Shown here one piece after another: positions 13,625 through 26,733 of a DNA stretch of 64,000 nucleotides. Numbering within the stretch: the first letter of the stretch is position 1; the number at the start of each line of letters is the position of its first letter. Where the stretch lies: NCBI GenBank assembly GCA_028554795.2, contig CM068828.1:7085720-7149719 (forward strand), given 5' to 3'. Below the pieces are notes generated by a model that worked only from the letters and a program-made list of their open reading frames with translations, was not told the DNA's origin and ran no database searches. Made by a program: the position numbers and the translations under genes. Origin of the DNA: Sinohyriopsis cumingii (taxonomy: Eukaryota > Mollusca > Bivalvia > Unionida > Unionidae).

Positions 13625-14435
13625 TAATTGATTGAGATCCATAAAACAAAACTGAATCAGATTTCTTCAGGTAATCGCATCAGAAGTAACCGTTATGGTG
13701 GATCTGCTTAAATAAGTCAGTCTAAAAGTCTATAACCCCGTTTCGTATCATACCCCACCAATATTATATTATTTAGTTACTTGTGCTACTTCCAAAAATA
13801 AAACTTATGTATACCTTGCAAGAAAATTTGTATTTGTTGAACATAAAGATCTTCTGTTACGGCATCTGGTGGGATTCTCTCTGGACATCCGTATTTTGTT
13901 GTTGTTTGTTTTTCATCTCTCCAATAAAATTTCCCCAGAGAACTCGAGGGTTATTGTTTGTATTCCATGCTTCAATCCAAATCACTTGCCATCCATGAAT
14001 ATTAACGTATCCATCAATGAGACAAATTGGGTTCGGTCTAGGAGAGAGATACTGACGTCGGAGAAATCGTTTACTCAGTTATGCTAGGACATCGTTGTGA
14101 TCATTCCTTGGAGTTATAGCACTGTTCTGTGACAAACACGTAGCTATTTGTGAATGCATTTAGAATGCATCCATCGGTTATCAGCGCGATTGTCCCAAAC
14201 CTTTAATTTCTTTCAATATAAACATGGTGATAACTAAAATGTCAAAGTTTGTTTTTTCCTCTGTATAACTACATATTTTGGCTTTCCTTTGCAAAGTTTG
14301 TACGCTAAGTACAAGTAAACCTTGTTACGTTTCTCAAACGAGTCCTCCAAGTATTGGCCATTACTTCTTAAAGACTTTACATCTGCACAAAGTACCAAAA
14401 TTCATTATCTAACAATGTGGGCTAAGCATCTCAGA
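13625..14435. other. Unassigned AT-rich DNA
   Basis: No feature recognised. Confidence 0.5.
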
Positions 14436-14545
14436 ATTTCGAGATAATAACTCGAAATTTTGAAATATTGAACCGAATGTGTTCGAGATAACAACTCGCA
14501 ATTTGAAACGTTCAGCAGACATTTCTAGATAATTAGTCGAAATTT
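14436..14545. repeat. Degenerate TCGAGATAA / CTCGAAATTT repeat
   Basis: Four diverged units of TCGAGATAATAACTCGAAAT type (14438, 14478, 14520 and between). Each is itself partly palindromic (TCGAAATTT with AAATTTCGA character). It looks like a decayed satellite or a palindromic MITE fragment. Confidence 0.5.
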
Positions 14546-15975
14546 GGGCAGTATAAATCAATCTAATTGTTATAATGTTCTTTCGTAGTTTTGTGTGGGG
14601 AACAACTGAATTATTTCTCTCCCACTGCGAGTCTTCACGGTGAATTGCTTTTAGACACTTCAAGGACAAATTATGTGAGTAGATGAATTCTCATGCAGCT
14701 CGCATAACAATAACGCTCCTTATAAAATGAATAAATTCAATGCAAAGAATACCTGTCTCATGATCTTTAACCTAAAAGTATCAACTACAATGGGCTGCAC
14801 GCATATGCAACCTCTATTTGAGATACAATCAGAATGTTTGCTAGAATATGCAAAATAGTACACTTGTACTATAAATTGTACACTTGTACTATAAATAGTA
14901 CACTTGTACAAGTTCTCTTTGATAAATAGATGTCACAAAACATATATTATTAGAGCAATAGCTCTTTGAAAAAGCGATGTTATGAGAAAACTTCCAAACT
15001 TGTTTGACAAAACAAATATTATTTTTACTATATACTGTTGTAATTTTAATAGAAGCCTTTTTCCTCCCCCTTTATTCCTCCAAATACGAAATTCCTATCA
15101 AATCGAGGCTTACAAATCCTTATATATTCATTATGGTATAAGCAAATAATTAAAACAGTACATTAGTAATCAAACGACTGTTAGAAAAATCAAACAGCTT
15201 AATTTATGACAGTTTCAATCAAACAGTGATGTACGGCATTCAAGGACCAACTCACCCACCGGAAACTGCACTACGATATATACAGAAAGTCTTTTACGAA
15301 TATTTGCATTCGTTTATATCTACTAAAAGTGTCCTGTCAAACATGGTTGGCTCGTTTACTTCCTTATGAATTTAATATGATCTTTACAATGGTGTATAAA
15401 ACCATGTTTAAGCAGTATTTTGACAGATATAGCTGTAATATGATAGTAATGCCTATAGAATACAGTCTGCTCCAGTGATTTAATATCCTAGGAGATAAAT
15501 TGCTAAGATAAAGTATGGCCCATTATGTATGTTTCTAAAGGGTAAAATTGTAAGCAAGTGAAGTTGAATACCAAGGACAGAAGCAGTGGGATTAAATGAA
15601 GAGTCTATTTCATTCTGTCATTTTATATTTTAAAAAACGTCTCAATATCATTTCGCTTGTTTTTTTACTATACTTTTATCAATATGGACCGTTTTGTAGG
15701 ATGCAGTTCAAATACAGAAGATTTGCCGCTAAAAGTCTACATAAATAGTCAAATGAAAGAGTAGTTTGCACGCAGTTGGCATTTTGTATATATAAACCAA
15801 ATAACACAAAACAAGAATCAAAACTAGTATTTGACCAATCAAATCACCAGCTAGGTGTGAATCATTTTGCAATGGAGTCTTGACTAGGAGCGGTTTGGTG
15901 GCGCACAAGAGCTCGTCTGTAGTTTCGCTTTTATATCGTGAATAGTTTCAGATTGTTATAACGTTGACCTTTATG
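14546..15975. other. Unassigned AT-rich DNA with a triplicated 20-mer
   Basis: No gene. GTACACTTGTACTATAAAT occurs twice and partly a third time at 14857-14912 (20-bp spacing). The near-palindromic GTACACTTGTAC core could fold on itself. The rest is unremarkable. Confidence 0.55.
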
Positions 15976-15976
15976 A

Positions 15977-16035
<59 letters not shown>

Positions 16036-16038
16036 TAA
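15976..16038. repeat. (AAT)n microsatellite
   Basis: Roughly 20 AAT units with one AAC interruption near the end. Confidence 0.97.
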
Positions 16039-18379
16039 TGTCACGTGCCTCCTACGGTAATATTTTTAACACCGCAGAAGGTGAACAATTAAAATTTAAA
16101 TATCTCCGAGCCCCCAGTCAGCAATGCTAACGGTCTAGATGTAAAAATACTCAAGGTGAAAGGTATGACAATTTAATAAAATATATCAAATGTGTTCAAT
16201 AATTTTATTGACGAATTTCTCAACTGCAAATTCTTCGAACAAATACAGTCAATTACCTATTCACAGTTGCCAATTACTATTTCATCATATGAATTTAAGG
16301 TCTTAAATGAGAGTGTTTTCCTTCATTATTGTCTCTGTTACTCATCTATTAGCCTCTTGTTTCTCTTTTGGTACCTCTGGTATCCTTGACTACGTGCTGT
16401 CCTGGCACTTCAGAATCCATCCTTTCGACACTTATGTTCCTCTCTTCCACGCTTCCTTCCAGCACTGCGCCTCCACACAAACTGCTGACGTCACAATAGA
16501 CCTCATACGTGCTTTCAACATGGCTTCCCTCTCTCCGACCATCGGGTGTCGCCTCTCACACCCACCTGGAAAGCTTCCTATGGAATTAGAAGGGACGTAT
16601 ATTCCTGTCTCCTTGCTGTAATCAATGGAGGAATTAACTACACTCTCACAGACCTTTCATCAGAAAAATGGCGAATACATTGTCAGGTCAACTCATGCAC
16701 TCGCATTTAAATATCCCATACACGCTTCGCTCTTTATTGTGCTATACCAATAACAATAGTATCAACGAGTTCTAATATATGCATACACATCCCTAATTAT
16801 TACCTTCTCGATATAGGAACTTTCATCATCAACAACAATTACACGCATTTCCTACCCTACGAACTATAAAAGACACATACAGATATACAAATACCTAATT
16901 ATATGTGCTCAAGACCAGCAATGACTAACACTGCATAATTCACTATATATTCATATACTAAAAAAGCTAGTACAAATTCTAACACAATTCACTAATAACT
17001 TCAGTCATTTATTACGATGCAACATACTAAATTACACAATCCAACAATCTACATACCTTACTTTTGCATGTTATTAATTCGCTATATACTACGTTACGAT
17101 ATGTTGATAATTCAGCCATGCAAAACAGATTCCATTTCTAATAAATTAAATTTACAAAATAATGTATCAATCTTACATCACCTAGTTATGAAAGTAAGAC
17201 AAATTCTGGCGAAGATATGTTACCTCAAGAAGCCTTTGTCCGCTAATCCAAACTTAGAACTTCGCTAGAATTCCTTCCCGCCTTTTAACGAGCGCACAAC
17301 TCGGAGTACAGTCTAATGTCTTTCAGATTCTTTACGATCCACATCTGGCGTCCGGACAAATTGCTTATTGAGAGTTCGCCCTAGGTTTTAATCTCTCCGT
17401 TTCAATTGGATACGGTCTGGTCTCTTTGAAAACTGCTCAGGGGTAATTTATCACTTACCTGTTACTCTCGGCATTCCGGCCTCCAAACGCCCAACAATGC
17501 TTTCAAGCTGGTCGTAACATCACGACTGATTGCAAAACAAACAGAGGAGATTCTACCTGGCAGTAGAATTCCATTTAATTTTAACAGCGAATGGGATTTG
17601 CGTAATTGTTAAACAACAGACAGGCAGTTTCTTTTCGTCCAGAATCGGTCAAAAGTCGTAATCTTACATAATACCTATTGATATTGTCCCAGGTGCTCTT
17701 AACCACGAATTAACTGTAAGAAAATATGTGTATGCATGAAGCATCAGAAAATTCTACCCACAAGGTGACAAATAATAATAATATCCTTCATTTGTCCAGG
17801 GTAACATACACAGCTCTAAATTAGTTTACATTGTGGCCCTGAAATCAAGCAAATATTTTTGTAGTTAATAATGGTTTACAATAATAATGTTTACACAGTT
17901 AAGAAAGCTCGTTTTAGCACTTTCTGTTTTGGTTGTTGTATCTTCATCCAGAATGCTCTATTTCCATTATTTTCTATTTTCTATTTTATGTTCTCTGGTT
18001 TATTCATACCGTGTTTTGTGGCATGCATATCTACAAGGTTCGCAGCAAGTGCCAGTTCTGTAAAAGTCAATGATACCCTTCTCAACTTTACACTTAGAAT
18101 ATATCTTGAAAGTTTCAGTTGACAATAAGCCGAGATGTCTAGTCAAATCACATGACTAAAGCAACATAAACTTTCAAATGAGTGGAAGTAGATTCTAAGT
18201 GTTTGCTATATCAGACAGAACAGTGGTATATAGCCACAAAATTTTAAAAGACTGCAGAGGCAAGGTCGCGTTATTCCACGTAGATTTGCAAGCTGGCAAA
18301 CATGGGATTTGACCCGAAATATTCTATATATGTCGATGAAAGGACATCTCAAGAGCCGCGAGAAATGCCATTACGTGTC
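16039..18379. other. Unassigned DNA, partly GC-richer (16390-17560)
   Basis: No coding family recognised. The stretch 16390-17560 is pyrimidine-rich on the plus strand and differs in composition from its surroundings, so an unrecognised repeat or LTR fragment is possible, but no terminal repeats or protein motifs are visible. On the minus strand a good splice-donor string (ACAG/GTAAGTGA) occurs at about 17451-17462, without a convincing exon. Confidence 0.35.
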
Positions 18380-19264
18380 TAAAATGTACATTCACTCATT
18401 GTGGAGAAGTTTATCTGCACCATATGGGTGTATGGGGTGTCCGGGGAGGGGTAGCACTACTGGTTGGGGGAAGCAATTGCACTCATTCAGGGGTAGCTCG
18501 CACACCTTTGATCCCTACTTGGGACTCAGCTGTCACCAGTGGATCCAAGAAGCTGTGGCATGCGCAGCGGTCACATCCCGGAAAAAGTCATCGATTGGCC
18601 GGCTAAACCAGGCTGAGGGTAGCCGACGGGTCTTATACCCTCGGTGAGTTAGACTTTGTCTACCTAGCATGTGAAGACTGGATTAGGCAGCCTGCGTGGA
18701 GGAACCACCAAATGGTCAACTGACAGAAATGCGATTCCCAGCAAAGTGCCATGGAGCACTAAGAGCTCGAAGAGAGAAGTAAGACGTCATCCACTGTTCT
18801 CAACCGCTCTCCGGCCGTCTCGACTTTGTCATACTGATGAACACAGATGGCTTAGGGCGAGAGAGTGAGGTCGACGAACTGCGCAACTCTTCCTCACCTT
18901 GCAAGTCATTCTTGTCATCCATCCACCCATTTCATCACCCTCTAATGTTCTGTGGCGACAGGTCAGCGACGAAGCGGCAGGTGTGGGTACACTGGCAGCC
19001 GTAGCCGCAAACCTGCACGCAGGCGGCTCAGGCCATATGGGTCGTTCACCACTGACACGGAGCAGCAGTGGAGTCCAGCAGCCCCCAGAGCGACTGAGCA
19101 GCCCTCCTCAGGAATGCACAGCTCACCTCCTTGGCACGAGGAAGGGGCTATAAATGGTGCCCTTTACAAATGCATGCTCTAAACCTCTCTAGTAAGCTAA
19201 ACGCGGTTGGCGGGGATCCTACTCCAGTGGTCGAAATACAAAGAAGAAAATGAGGATGTTTCCT

Positions 19265-19970
19265 CTCACGCTTGGCGCATGGAATGTACGCATCTTACTG
19301 AACGAAGACAACGCGTAAAGATCCCAGAGGAGAACCGCCCTAATAGAAAAGAAACTCGCCAGATACAACGTGAACATTGCTGTCTTGAGCGAGAACCGGC
19401 TTGCAAGAGAAGGCGAATTCTATGAAAGGGGCTCCGATACACTTTCTTTTGAAGCGGCCGAGAAAGTGAAGAGCGCCTTCAGGATAGTTTTGGTTTCGCA
19501 GACAGCACTGATTGACAAATTGGCTGCACCTCCCAATGAAATAAACGACAGAATTATTACAATGAAACTCCCCCTACTGTCTGGAAGAAAGCACCTTACC
19601 ATCATCAGTTGCTACGCTCCAACCTTGACTAGCCCGGAGGAAGTAAAGGTCAAGTTCTATGAGGATCTTCACTCCGTCATTGCTGACGTTCCAATGGCTG
19701 ATAAGCTCGTCATTCTTGGCGACTTCAATGCAAGAGTAGGCTGTGATCACGCTGCCTGGGATGGAGTGCTAGGAAAGTGCTGAGTGGGTCACTGTAACAG
19801 CAACGGTCTCCTTTTGTTCCAGACTTGCGCCGAGCATGAACTGCTGATCACCAATACAGTCTTCCGCCTCCTACCCGAAACCGGACGTCATGGATGCACC
19901 CTCGCTCTAAGCACTGAAATCTCATCGACTACGTCATTTTCAGGAAGAGGGACAGGCAGAATGTAAGTGG
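19265..19970 (+). pseudogene. LINE B endonuclease remnant
   Basis: LGAWNVRILL (about 19273-19300) is the first conserved block. 19370-19783 reads [18 protein letters not shown]-like (the usual SETR is SENR here), [15 protein letters not shown] and [12 protein letters not shown] (metal-binding Asp-Asn). A TGA at 19781-19783 interrupts the run. 19784-19966 continues with CNSNGLLLFQTCAEHELLITN. A segment between the SENR block and the SQTALIDKL block is shorter than in relatives, implying a small deletion. It would nick target DNA if intact. Confidence 0.85.
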
Positions 19971-20196
19971 GACCATGTCCTTCTGCGGCACAGACTCCTG
20001 GACAGACTACCGTCCCATTATCACCAAACTCAACATCCGTATTCAGCCCAAAAGACGCAAACAAGGAAAGAAGGCTCCTAAACGATTAAACATCACCAAG
20101 TGGACACGTGCCAGTACCAAAACGTCTCTCGTAGACGCCCTGAAGAACTTCTGAAATCCACCCCTCTGGACAATCAAAAATGTGGAGACCGACTGA

Positions 20197-22090
20197 GTGA
20201 CATTCAGAGAGCTCGTCTGCAGCACAGCTTCGGAAATCCTAGGACCCTCTACCAGGAAACACCAAGATTGGGTTGATGAGAACTGTGACGAGATCAAGCA
20301 GCTGATGAATGAGAAACGCCGTCTCCACCAAAACTACCTCAACAACCCCAAGTTTGCCTCCAGGAAAGATGCGTACAACAATATACACAGAACTGTACAT
20401 CAGAAATTGCGTCAGATGCGAGACACATGGCTAAGCGACAAAGCTGATGAAATCCAGCGTTACGCAGACAGGCATGACATGAAGAACATCTACTATGCTT
20501 TGAAAGAAGTGTATAGACCTACATCCTCTGGATCATCCCCCTTCTCAACGTAGACTGGAACACACTAATTACTGACAAAAAGAAAATTCTTCAATCTAGG
20601 TCTGAACACTTTGAAAGCGTCCTTAATCGGTCTTCATTCATCACCGATGAAGCCATCAGTAGTCTCCCCCAGTTGTCCATCAGTGAAGCACTGGATGACC
20701 CCCAAACCTCGCTCGAGACACAGAAAACGATACGTCTGCTCTCCAGTGGCAAAGCCCCTGCTTCAGACTCCATCCCAGCTGAAGTCTACAAGGAAGGGTA
20801 CACAGCCCTGATAGAAAGGCTCCAGAAACTTTTCTTACTGATGTGGAAGCATGAGACGATCCCCCAGGAATTCAAAGACGCTTCCATAATCCATCTGTGT
20901 ACGAGCAAAGGGGACAACCAGGCCTGCGAGAACCACCGGTGTAGATCCTTGCTCTCAATCGTCAGAATCCTACTGAACCGCCTCACTACGCACCATGACC
21001 AGGGATTCCTCACAGAAAGACATTGTGGATTCCGAAAAGAACGTGGGATTATCGACGTGGTGTTTGCTGCGAGGCAGCTACAAAATAAATGTCAAGTGCA
21101 ACACGCCGACCTCTTCTTTGTCTACGTCGAATTGACAAACGTCTTTGATACTGTCAACAGAGAAGGAATGTGAAAGGTAATGGCCAAATAAAGGTGCCCG
21201 AGAAAATGTATATCCATGGTGAAGTTTTTCCACAACGGCATGAAGGCACAAGTCCAGGACAATGGAGAGACATCTGAGTTATTCCCAGTAATCAATGTCG
21301 TGAAGCAGGGTTGTGTTCTGGCACCGAAACTGTTCAGTCTATTGTTCTCCGCTATGTCGACAAATGCTTTCAGAGACGGAGATGTTGAAGTCAGCATCAG
21401 GTACCGTACAGATGGAAAACTGTTCAACCCCAGGAGACTTCAAGCGAAAAACAAGGTTATGACAGACACCATCGGGGAATTCTTATTTGCTGATTACTGC
21501 GCCCTCAACGCTGGCTAAGAAGCCGACCTGCAACGCAGCGTTGACAAGTTCTCTAGCTCCTGCACAAGATTCGGTCTCACCATCAGTACCAAAAAGACTG
21601 AAGTCCTGCATCAGCCAGCTCCTGTGAAGCTCTATCCTGAGCCCAACATGACCGTCAATTATCAAAACCTCAACGTAGTGAACCACTTCACCTACCTTGG
21701 CAGCACAATGTCACAGAGCGTCACTATTGACGACGAAGTGAACCTCCGCAATGCCAGAGCCAGCTCAAATTTCGGCAGAATGTACGCACACGTCTGGAAT
21801 AGAAAAGGCATTAGAATCCAGAACAAACTAAAGGTCTACAGTGGAGCTGTACTCACCACGCTACTTTATGCATGCGATACATGGACGGTGTATCAACGCC
21901 ACGCCAGGAAACAGAACCACCTTCACATCACAAGTCTCAGGAACGTCCTCAACATCAAGTGGCAGGACAAGGTTTCAGACACTGAGGTACTCGCCCAAGC
22001 AGGTCTACATAGCATCCACACCAACCGGATGCAGTCCCAGCTACGCTGTGCTGGACATGTATCCAAGCCAGAATACTGGCTTGCCTAAGA
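20197..22090 (+). pseudogene. LINE B reverse transcriptase remnant with FADY in place of FADD
   Basis: 20197-20553 is the linker region. 20673-21173 carries LLSSGKAPASDSIPAEVYK and the GFRKERG motif, ending in TGA (21171-21173). 21216-21518 carries VVKQGCVLAPKLFSLLF and then EFLFADYCAL: the second catalytic aspartate is Tyr (near 21490-21500), and a TAA follows at 21516-21518. 21624-22088 contains FTYLGSTMSQ and IKWQDKVSDTEVLAQAGL, typical of the thumb and connection part. The lost aspartate alone would abolish polymerase activity. Confidence 0.87.
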
Positions 22091-22334
22091 CATTTTTCTA
22101 TCGCGAGCTACAGAAAGGATGTTGATCCCACGGAGGTCAGAAGAAACGCTTCAAAGATAGTCTGAAAGCTGCATTGAAAGCGTTCAACATAACCCTGATT
22201 CTTGGGAGCAAACATCAAGCGATCGTGTCACTTGGTGTTCCTCCGTGAACAAAGGCTCCAAATTGCGCGAATCTAGCAGGACATCAGCTGCATAACTGAA
22301 CCGGCAAGCCAGAAAATTGCGTGCCATCAACACT

Positions 22335-22440
22335 CCTGGAGATGTCCCACTCATCCCTTGTCCATTATGCAAAGGAATATTCCGTGCAAGGATTGACCTC
22401 ATCAGCCATATGCACTTGCACAGAACAGAACCTTCCCCTC
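22335..22440 (+). pseudogene. C-terminal CCHH zinc finger of LINE B
   Basis: CPLCKGIFRARIDLISHM-type residues with spacing C-x2-C-x12-H-x3-H sit at about 22354-22416, after a damaged stretch. Related single-ORF LINEs end in such a finger (often written FRARIGLISH), thought to bind nucleic acid. LINE A in this window ends without a visible finger. Confidence 0.8.
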
Positions 22441-22510
22441 CAACCCTCGGATGACTAGAGTGGTCCTCGTCGACTCGACTCGACGGACGAACAACATCTG
22501 CACCAGTGAC

Positions 22511-22964
22511 ACGATTTAACGAAGAACGTCCACTGCGCCAGCTCATTTTCTTGGTAGAGTCGATGTAAATTTACATCAGTATACGAGGACGCTGCTTTGC
22601 TACATCTTTTGCATATTTGGAGAAACAATATGGCAATAATAACACGGAAAAATAAATTCCACCCCTTTTCCAATTAGTGTTTTTTGTTTTTGTGGATTTT
22701 ATTTGTTTCCTAATCTCAGAACTACTCTATAGTCTACATGCTTTGTAAATTGTCTTGGAGCTAGTTTTTTGGGACCTTGCTAATTTTTGCCCCAAAAAAC
22801 TAACCGTTGTTATGTGACACTTTGCAATCACTAACTAGTGGTCCTGCCATTAGTCATATAAAGCATCATAAAGGCATGTAAAGTGTGATTAAATAATATG
22901 GCGGAAATAATACCTAAAATGATATCATTAGATTTAGTTTTCAGGTCTTATGGCTAAACTTACA

Positions 22965-22967
<3 letters not shown>
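22511..22967. other. Unassigned DNA
   Basis: No feature recognised. Confidence 0.5.

Positions 22968-23055
<88 letters not shown>
22968..23055. repeat. (TA)n microsatellite
   Basis: About 44 uninterrupted TA dinucleotides. Confidence 0.98.
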
Positions 23056-23063
<8 letters not shown>

Positions 23064-23769
23064 ACACATAGATAGATGTATACTTTTATCTTATAGCAGA
23101 ATGCTGGAAAACATGTTTTTCATAACCACGTTTATCACGTGTGCAATGAAGTATTTCCTCTTCTACCTCATCACAATGTCTACAAACATTTTTATGTCAA
23201 TGTTTGTAATTTTAACGTAAGTTTTTTTCTAGTGCTCATTTTCGTGCCCCCAATGGTTGGAATTGATAATGCACTTACAGCTGATGGACAGATCAATGTA
23301 TGAAAATAGATCACACTTGTTATTAGGTGCAAAAAATAGTTATTGTTTGACGTTGAATGAAACCTTTCATTGCTGGCCTTGAACTTTTTTGAATGTTTGC
23401 TCTTGTACTTCAGAGATGACGAGAAGAAACAGAACTTATTAATGCAAGCCATGTCATTTTGATTTCAGGCTAAACAAATTCTAAAATGTATTCGGCACAG
23501 AGGTCTTTATCTGAAATCAGGAAGTTGGTAATCCTTTAGACTGTAATGTATGAAAATACGTCACACGTGTTTTTATGTTTGTTTGACTCTGCGGGAACCC
23601 TATAATTAGGATCTTTTAATCTTTTGAATTTGTTATGCTTCAGAGACTATGATTAGTAAAAGAACTTTCTAGTCCTTGCTATTATGCCACCATTTAACAA
23701 AACGCCAAATTACAAACGTCCTTTTTGTCAGAATATTATTTTCTTTCTTCAGATTAGTGCCGCATGCTT
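23056..23769. other. Unassigned DNA
   Basis: No gene. Parts (around 23260-23300 and 23535-23580) share GTATGAAAATA-CGTCACAC-like words, suggesting an older duplicated sequence, too diverged to define. Confidence 0.4.
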
Positions 23770-24312
23770 GCAGCTTAGGAAGTACAACCCTGCCTCGATG
23801 TGTACTGAAGTGATATTTCATATGTTTGATCACTCCTCTACAGAATCTATGATATTTGTATGATGCACTGAAAGTACATTCCTGTCTGGATGTATACTGT
23901 AGTTCTATTGTTCTTGTTTTATCACACTTTTGTAGACTCTCTTTTATCTGTATTCGTTGTAAGTACAGCTCTGTCTGGCTATCTACTGTAATGTTATTAA
24001 ACTTGCTTTATCACACTTCTTGATGAATCTATGATATTTGTATGATGCACTGGAAGTATACCCCTGTCTGGATGTCTACTGTAGTTCTGTTGTACTTGTT
24101 TTATCACACTTTGTTAGAATCTCTGATATTTGTATGACGCACTGGAGGAACACCCCTGTCTGGATGTCTACTTAAGATTTATTGAACTTGCATTATGGTA
24201 ATTTTGCAGAATCTCTGATGTTTGATTGATGCACTGGAAGTACACCCATGTCTGGATGTCTAATGTAGTTTTATTCAACTTGCTTTATCACACTTTTGTA
24301 GAATTTCTTTTA
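23770..24312. repeat. Diverged 92-bp tandem array, about 6 copies
   Basis: Units of 89-92 bp starting at about 23845, 23938, 24027, 24119 and 24210, plus a partial leading copy. Shared words are ATTTGTATGATGCACTGGAA, CTGTCTGGATGTCTACTGTA and TGCTTTATCACACTTTTGTA. Copies differ by 10-25 percent, so this array is older than the 25- and 29-bp arrays. Confidence 0.85.
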
Positions 24313-24810
24313 TCTATATTCAGGACGTAGACTGTACGCAGTTAAGTGTCGACTTCTTATTCGATGAATTTCAGCACGTTGAAGTCATGTGACCGTACAT
24401 CTCTACTCTCTGTCGAGGAAGGAAAGTTTCTCTCCCCACACGTCCGAATATCTTTTAACAAAATTTACTTGGGAAGGGTGTAGCAGAGTCACGTATTACA
24501 AGAAAGTGTCCACAAATTGTCAAAGATGTCATCATTTAGTATTGCAGTTTAGCGTATTTTGTCACATAAAAATATATTATCCGCAACCTCAGTTAAAATT
24601 GGAAATGCATTCATGGCTATTTGTTTGTTTGGAGGGGGCCTTATTCATTTAAATTAGAGAATGCTTGAAGAGCATACTCTTAGCACTAGGAGATGTGAAT
24701 TGGTAGAACTATCATGCCTAGAATTCTAAGAAAAGGTACATTGAATCTATGTCTCAAGTTTTGTAAGTCATTTCGAACGATGGATATTGCCGATAAAATC
24801 TCTTTCATAT
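24313..24810. other. Unassigned DNA
   Basis: No feature recognised. Confidence 0.5.
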
Positions 24811-24813
24811 ATT

Positions 24814-24824
24814 GGCATCGTCAT

Positions 24825-24861
<37 letters not shown>

Positions 24862-24893
24862 TTATTATTATTATTATTATTATTATTTGTATT

Positions 24894-24927
<34 letters not shown>
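24814..24927. repeat. Compound microsatellite (CAT)n-(ATT)n-(TG)n
   Basis: CAT/TCA repeats at about 24817-24861, ATT at 24862-24893, TG at 24896-24927. Confidence 0.95.
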
Positions 24928-24928
<1 letters not shown>

Positions 24929-24936
24929 CCAGCCTC

Positions 24937-25750
24937 CCTGCTGCTGTTTATAAACATCCGTGAAATTTTAGCAACATTGTCATGCTACTGTTAATAGACA
25001 TCCGTGTAACTTTAGCAATGTTGTCATGCCACCGTTTATAAACATCTGTGTAACTGTAGCAACGTTGTCATGCCAGTTTTTATAAACATTCTTACTACTT
25101 TACGAACGTTTTCATGGCACTATTTATGAAAATCAGAGCTACTTTATTAACGTTGTAATGCCACTATGATAAACATCCGCATTACCTTAGCAATGTTGTC
25201 ATTCCACTGTTTATAAACATCGTGCTACTTTAGCAATGTTGTCATGCCACTGTTTATAAACATCGTGCTGCTTTAGCAATGTTGTCATTCTATTGTTAAT
25301 AACATCCGTGCTACTTTAGCAATGTTGTCATTCCATTGTTAATAACATCCGTGCTACTTTAGCAATGTTGTCATGCCACTGTTTATAAACATCGTGCTAC
25401 TTGATCAACGTTGTCATGGCACTGTTTACAAGCATCATCGTAACATTAGCAACGTTGTAATGCCGCTGTTTACAAACATCCGAGCTACATTAGCAACGTA
25501 TAATGCCACTGCTTATAAACATCGTGCTATTTTAGCAACGTTGTCATGCCACTGTTTGTAAACAGCGTGCTACTTTAGCAACGTTGTCATGCCACTGCTT
25601 ATAAACATCGTGCTATTTTAGCAACGTTGTCATGCCACTGTTTGTAATCATCGTGCTACTTTAGCAACGTTGTCATGCCGGTGTTTATGAACATCCGTGC
25701 ATCTTTAGCAATGTTGTTGTGCCACTGTTAATGAACATTAACTTTAACAA
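24937..25750. repeat. 43-45-bp minisatellite, about 18 copies
   Basis: Degenerate units containing GCCACTGTTTATAAACATC, then GTGCTACTTTAGCAA and GTTGTCAT. Insertions of one or two bases (ATCCGTG versus ATCGTG) make the period vary. It is unrelated in sequence to the other 43-bp array at 550. Confidence 0.9.
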
Positions 25751-26092
25751 AGTTGAAAAGATGCACAAATGTCAGCTACAGATGCAATGGATTCACTCTC
25801 GATACAGACAACTCTACTACCGAAGCAAAATATTTCATAATAAATATTAAGTTGGAAAGAAATATTTCTAACGTAAAACTATATCATTTTAGAGATGTCA
25901 TTTTCTGAAAAGTATTAAAGAGCGTGTGTTTGAAAACAGTCAAAATCAATCGTGTGAATGCCATGTCATCTGTCGTGGATTACAAAACGAGGTTCCTTTA
26001 ACGCGAAACAATATTATTAATTCTCAGAAAATAAATTGTTTGCAAAGTGAACATAAGATAACAACTGCAGTCCAATGTCCATCTTCTGCAGG
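25751..26092. other. Unassigned DNA
   Basis: No feature recognised. Confidence 0.5.
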
Positions 26093-26183
<91 letters not shown>

Positions 26184-26212
26184 CATACATACATACATAC
26201 ATACATACATAC
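26093..26212. repeat. (AT)n followed by (ATAC)n microsatellite
   Basis: AT tract to 26179, then about eight ATAC units to 26212. Confidence 0.97.
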
Positions 26213-26372
26213 AAATCATTCATTGGACCATATTCGTAAATTTCAAATATCTAACATTTGACATAAATATGAGAAAATGCTAACGGATATAGTGACATAT
26301 TCGTACAGGACTGTGCGATGTATAGACTCAATAACCTGCTTGCTTTAACCAAGTTTCCAAATATGAGCAACT

Positions 26373-26661
26373 GCTCCGGTGGCCTATTAGTTAGAGCGTC
26401 CGCCTCGGATGCAGGAGGTCATGGGTTCGATTCCCGGCCGAGTCAAAACAAAGACTTACAAAAACGGTACTAACAGCTGCTTAGCTTGGCGCTCAGCATT
26501 AAGAGGTTAGTGTTAGGACTAGCTGACCTGGTGTCAGGATAATGTGACTGGGTGGGACATCATGCTACATGTCTGCGGCATGATGCGCCAGTGCGATATG
26601 GCTTAAACATTGTTAAAGCTACGTTAAAAATCCAAATCACACACACACACACACACACACA
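26373..26661 (+). mobile_element. tRNA-Pro-like SINE, copy 1
   Basis: The head at 26373-26444 is tRNA-like: an A-box region (about 26386-26399), a seven-base loop CTCGGAT in a TCCGC/GC-GGA stem giving a CGG (proline-like) anticodon, and a perfect B box GGTTCGATTCC (26424-26434). The head is followed by about 190 bp of non-tRNA body (GGTACTAACAGCTGC, CCTGGTGTCAGGA, ACATCATGCTACA) and the tail TTAAAGCTACGTTAAAAATC. It ends in (AC)n at 26637-26661. The same body and tail recur at 50571, which proves a dispersed family. It is transcribed by RNA polymerase III in live families and mobilised by a LINE; the partner is not identified. Confidence 0.88.
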
Positions 26662-26733
26662 ATCTGAGCACGGGTTTACGTCACCTTAATGAGCACTCGC
26701 CTCAATCATCTGTATCTTTTGAACCAGTAGAAA

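Larger units (their letters stand above)
18380..22510 (+). mobile_element. APE-type non-LTR retrotransposon (LINE), subfamily B, broken copy
   Basis: Same organisation as the LINE at 9885 but clearly another subfamily: a long 5' leader (18380-19260), endonuclease (19260-19970), reverse transcriptase (20200-22090) and a terminal CCHH zinc finger (about 22350-22425). The protein sequence is well diverged from the first copy. Frames are interrupted repeatedly and the catalytic RT motif is mutated. The exact 3' end is unclear; no simple-repeat tail is seen. Confidence 0.88.

Noticed and set aside
17451-17525. Possible 70-nt minus-strand exon with acceptor-like and donor-like ends
   Set aside because: Each frame contains a stop or lacks family resemblance; splice-like strings alone are insufficient.
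26373-26444. Functional tRNA-Pro gene
   Set aside because: The acceptor stem pairs poorly, and the sequence continues into a SINE body shared with 50571, so it is a SINE head.
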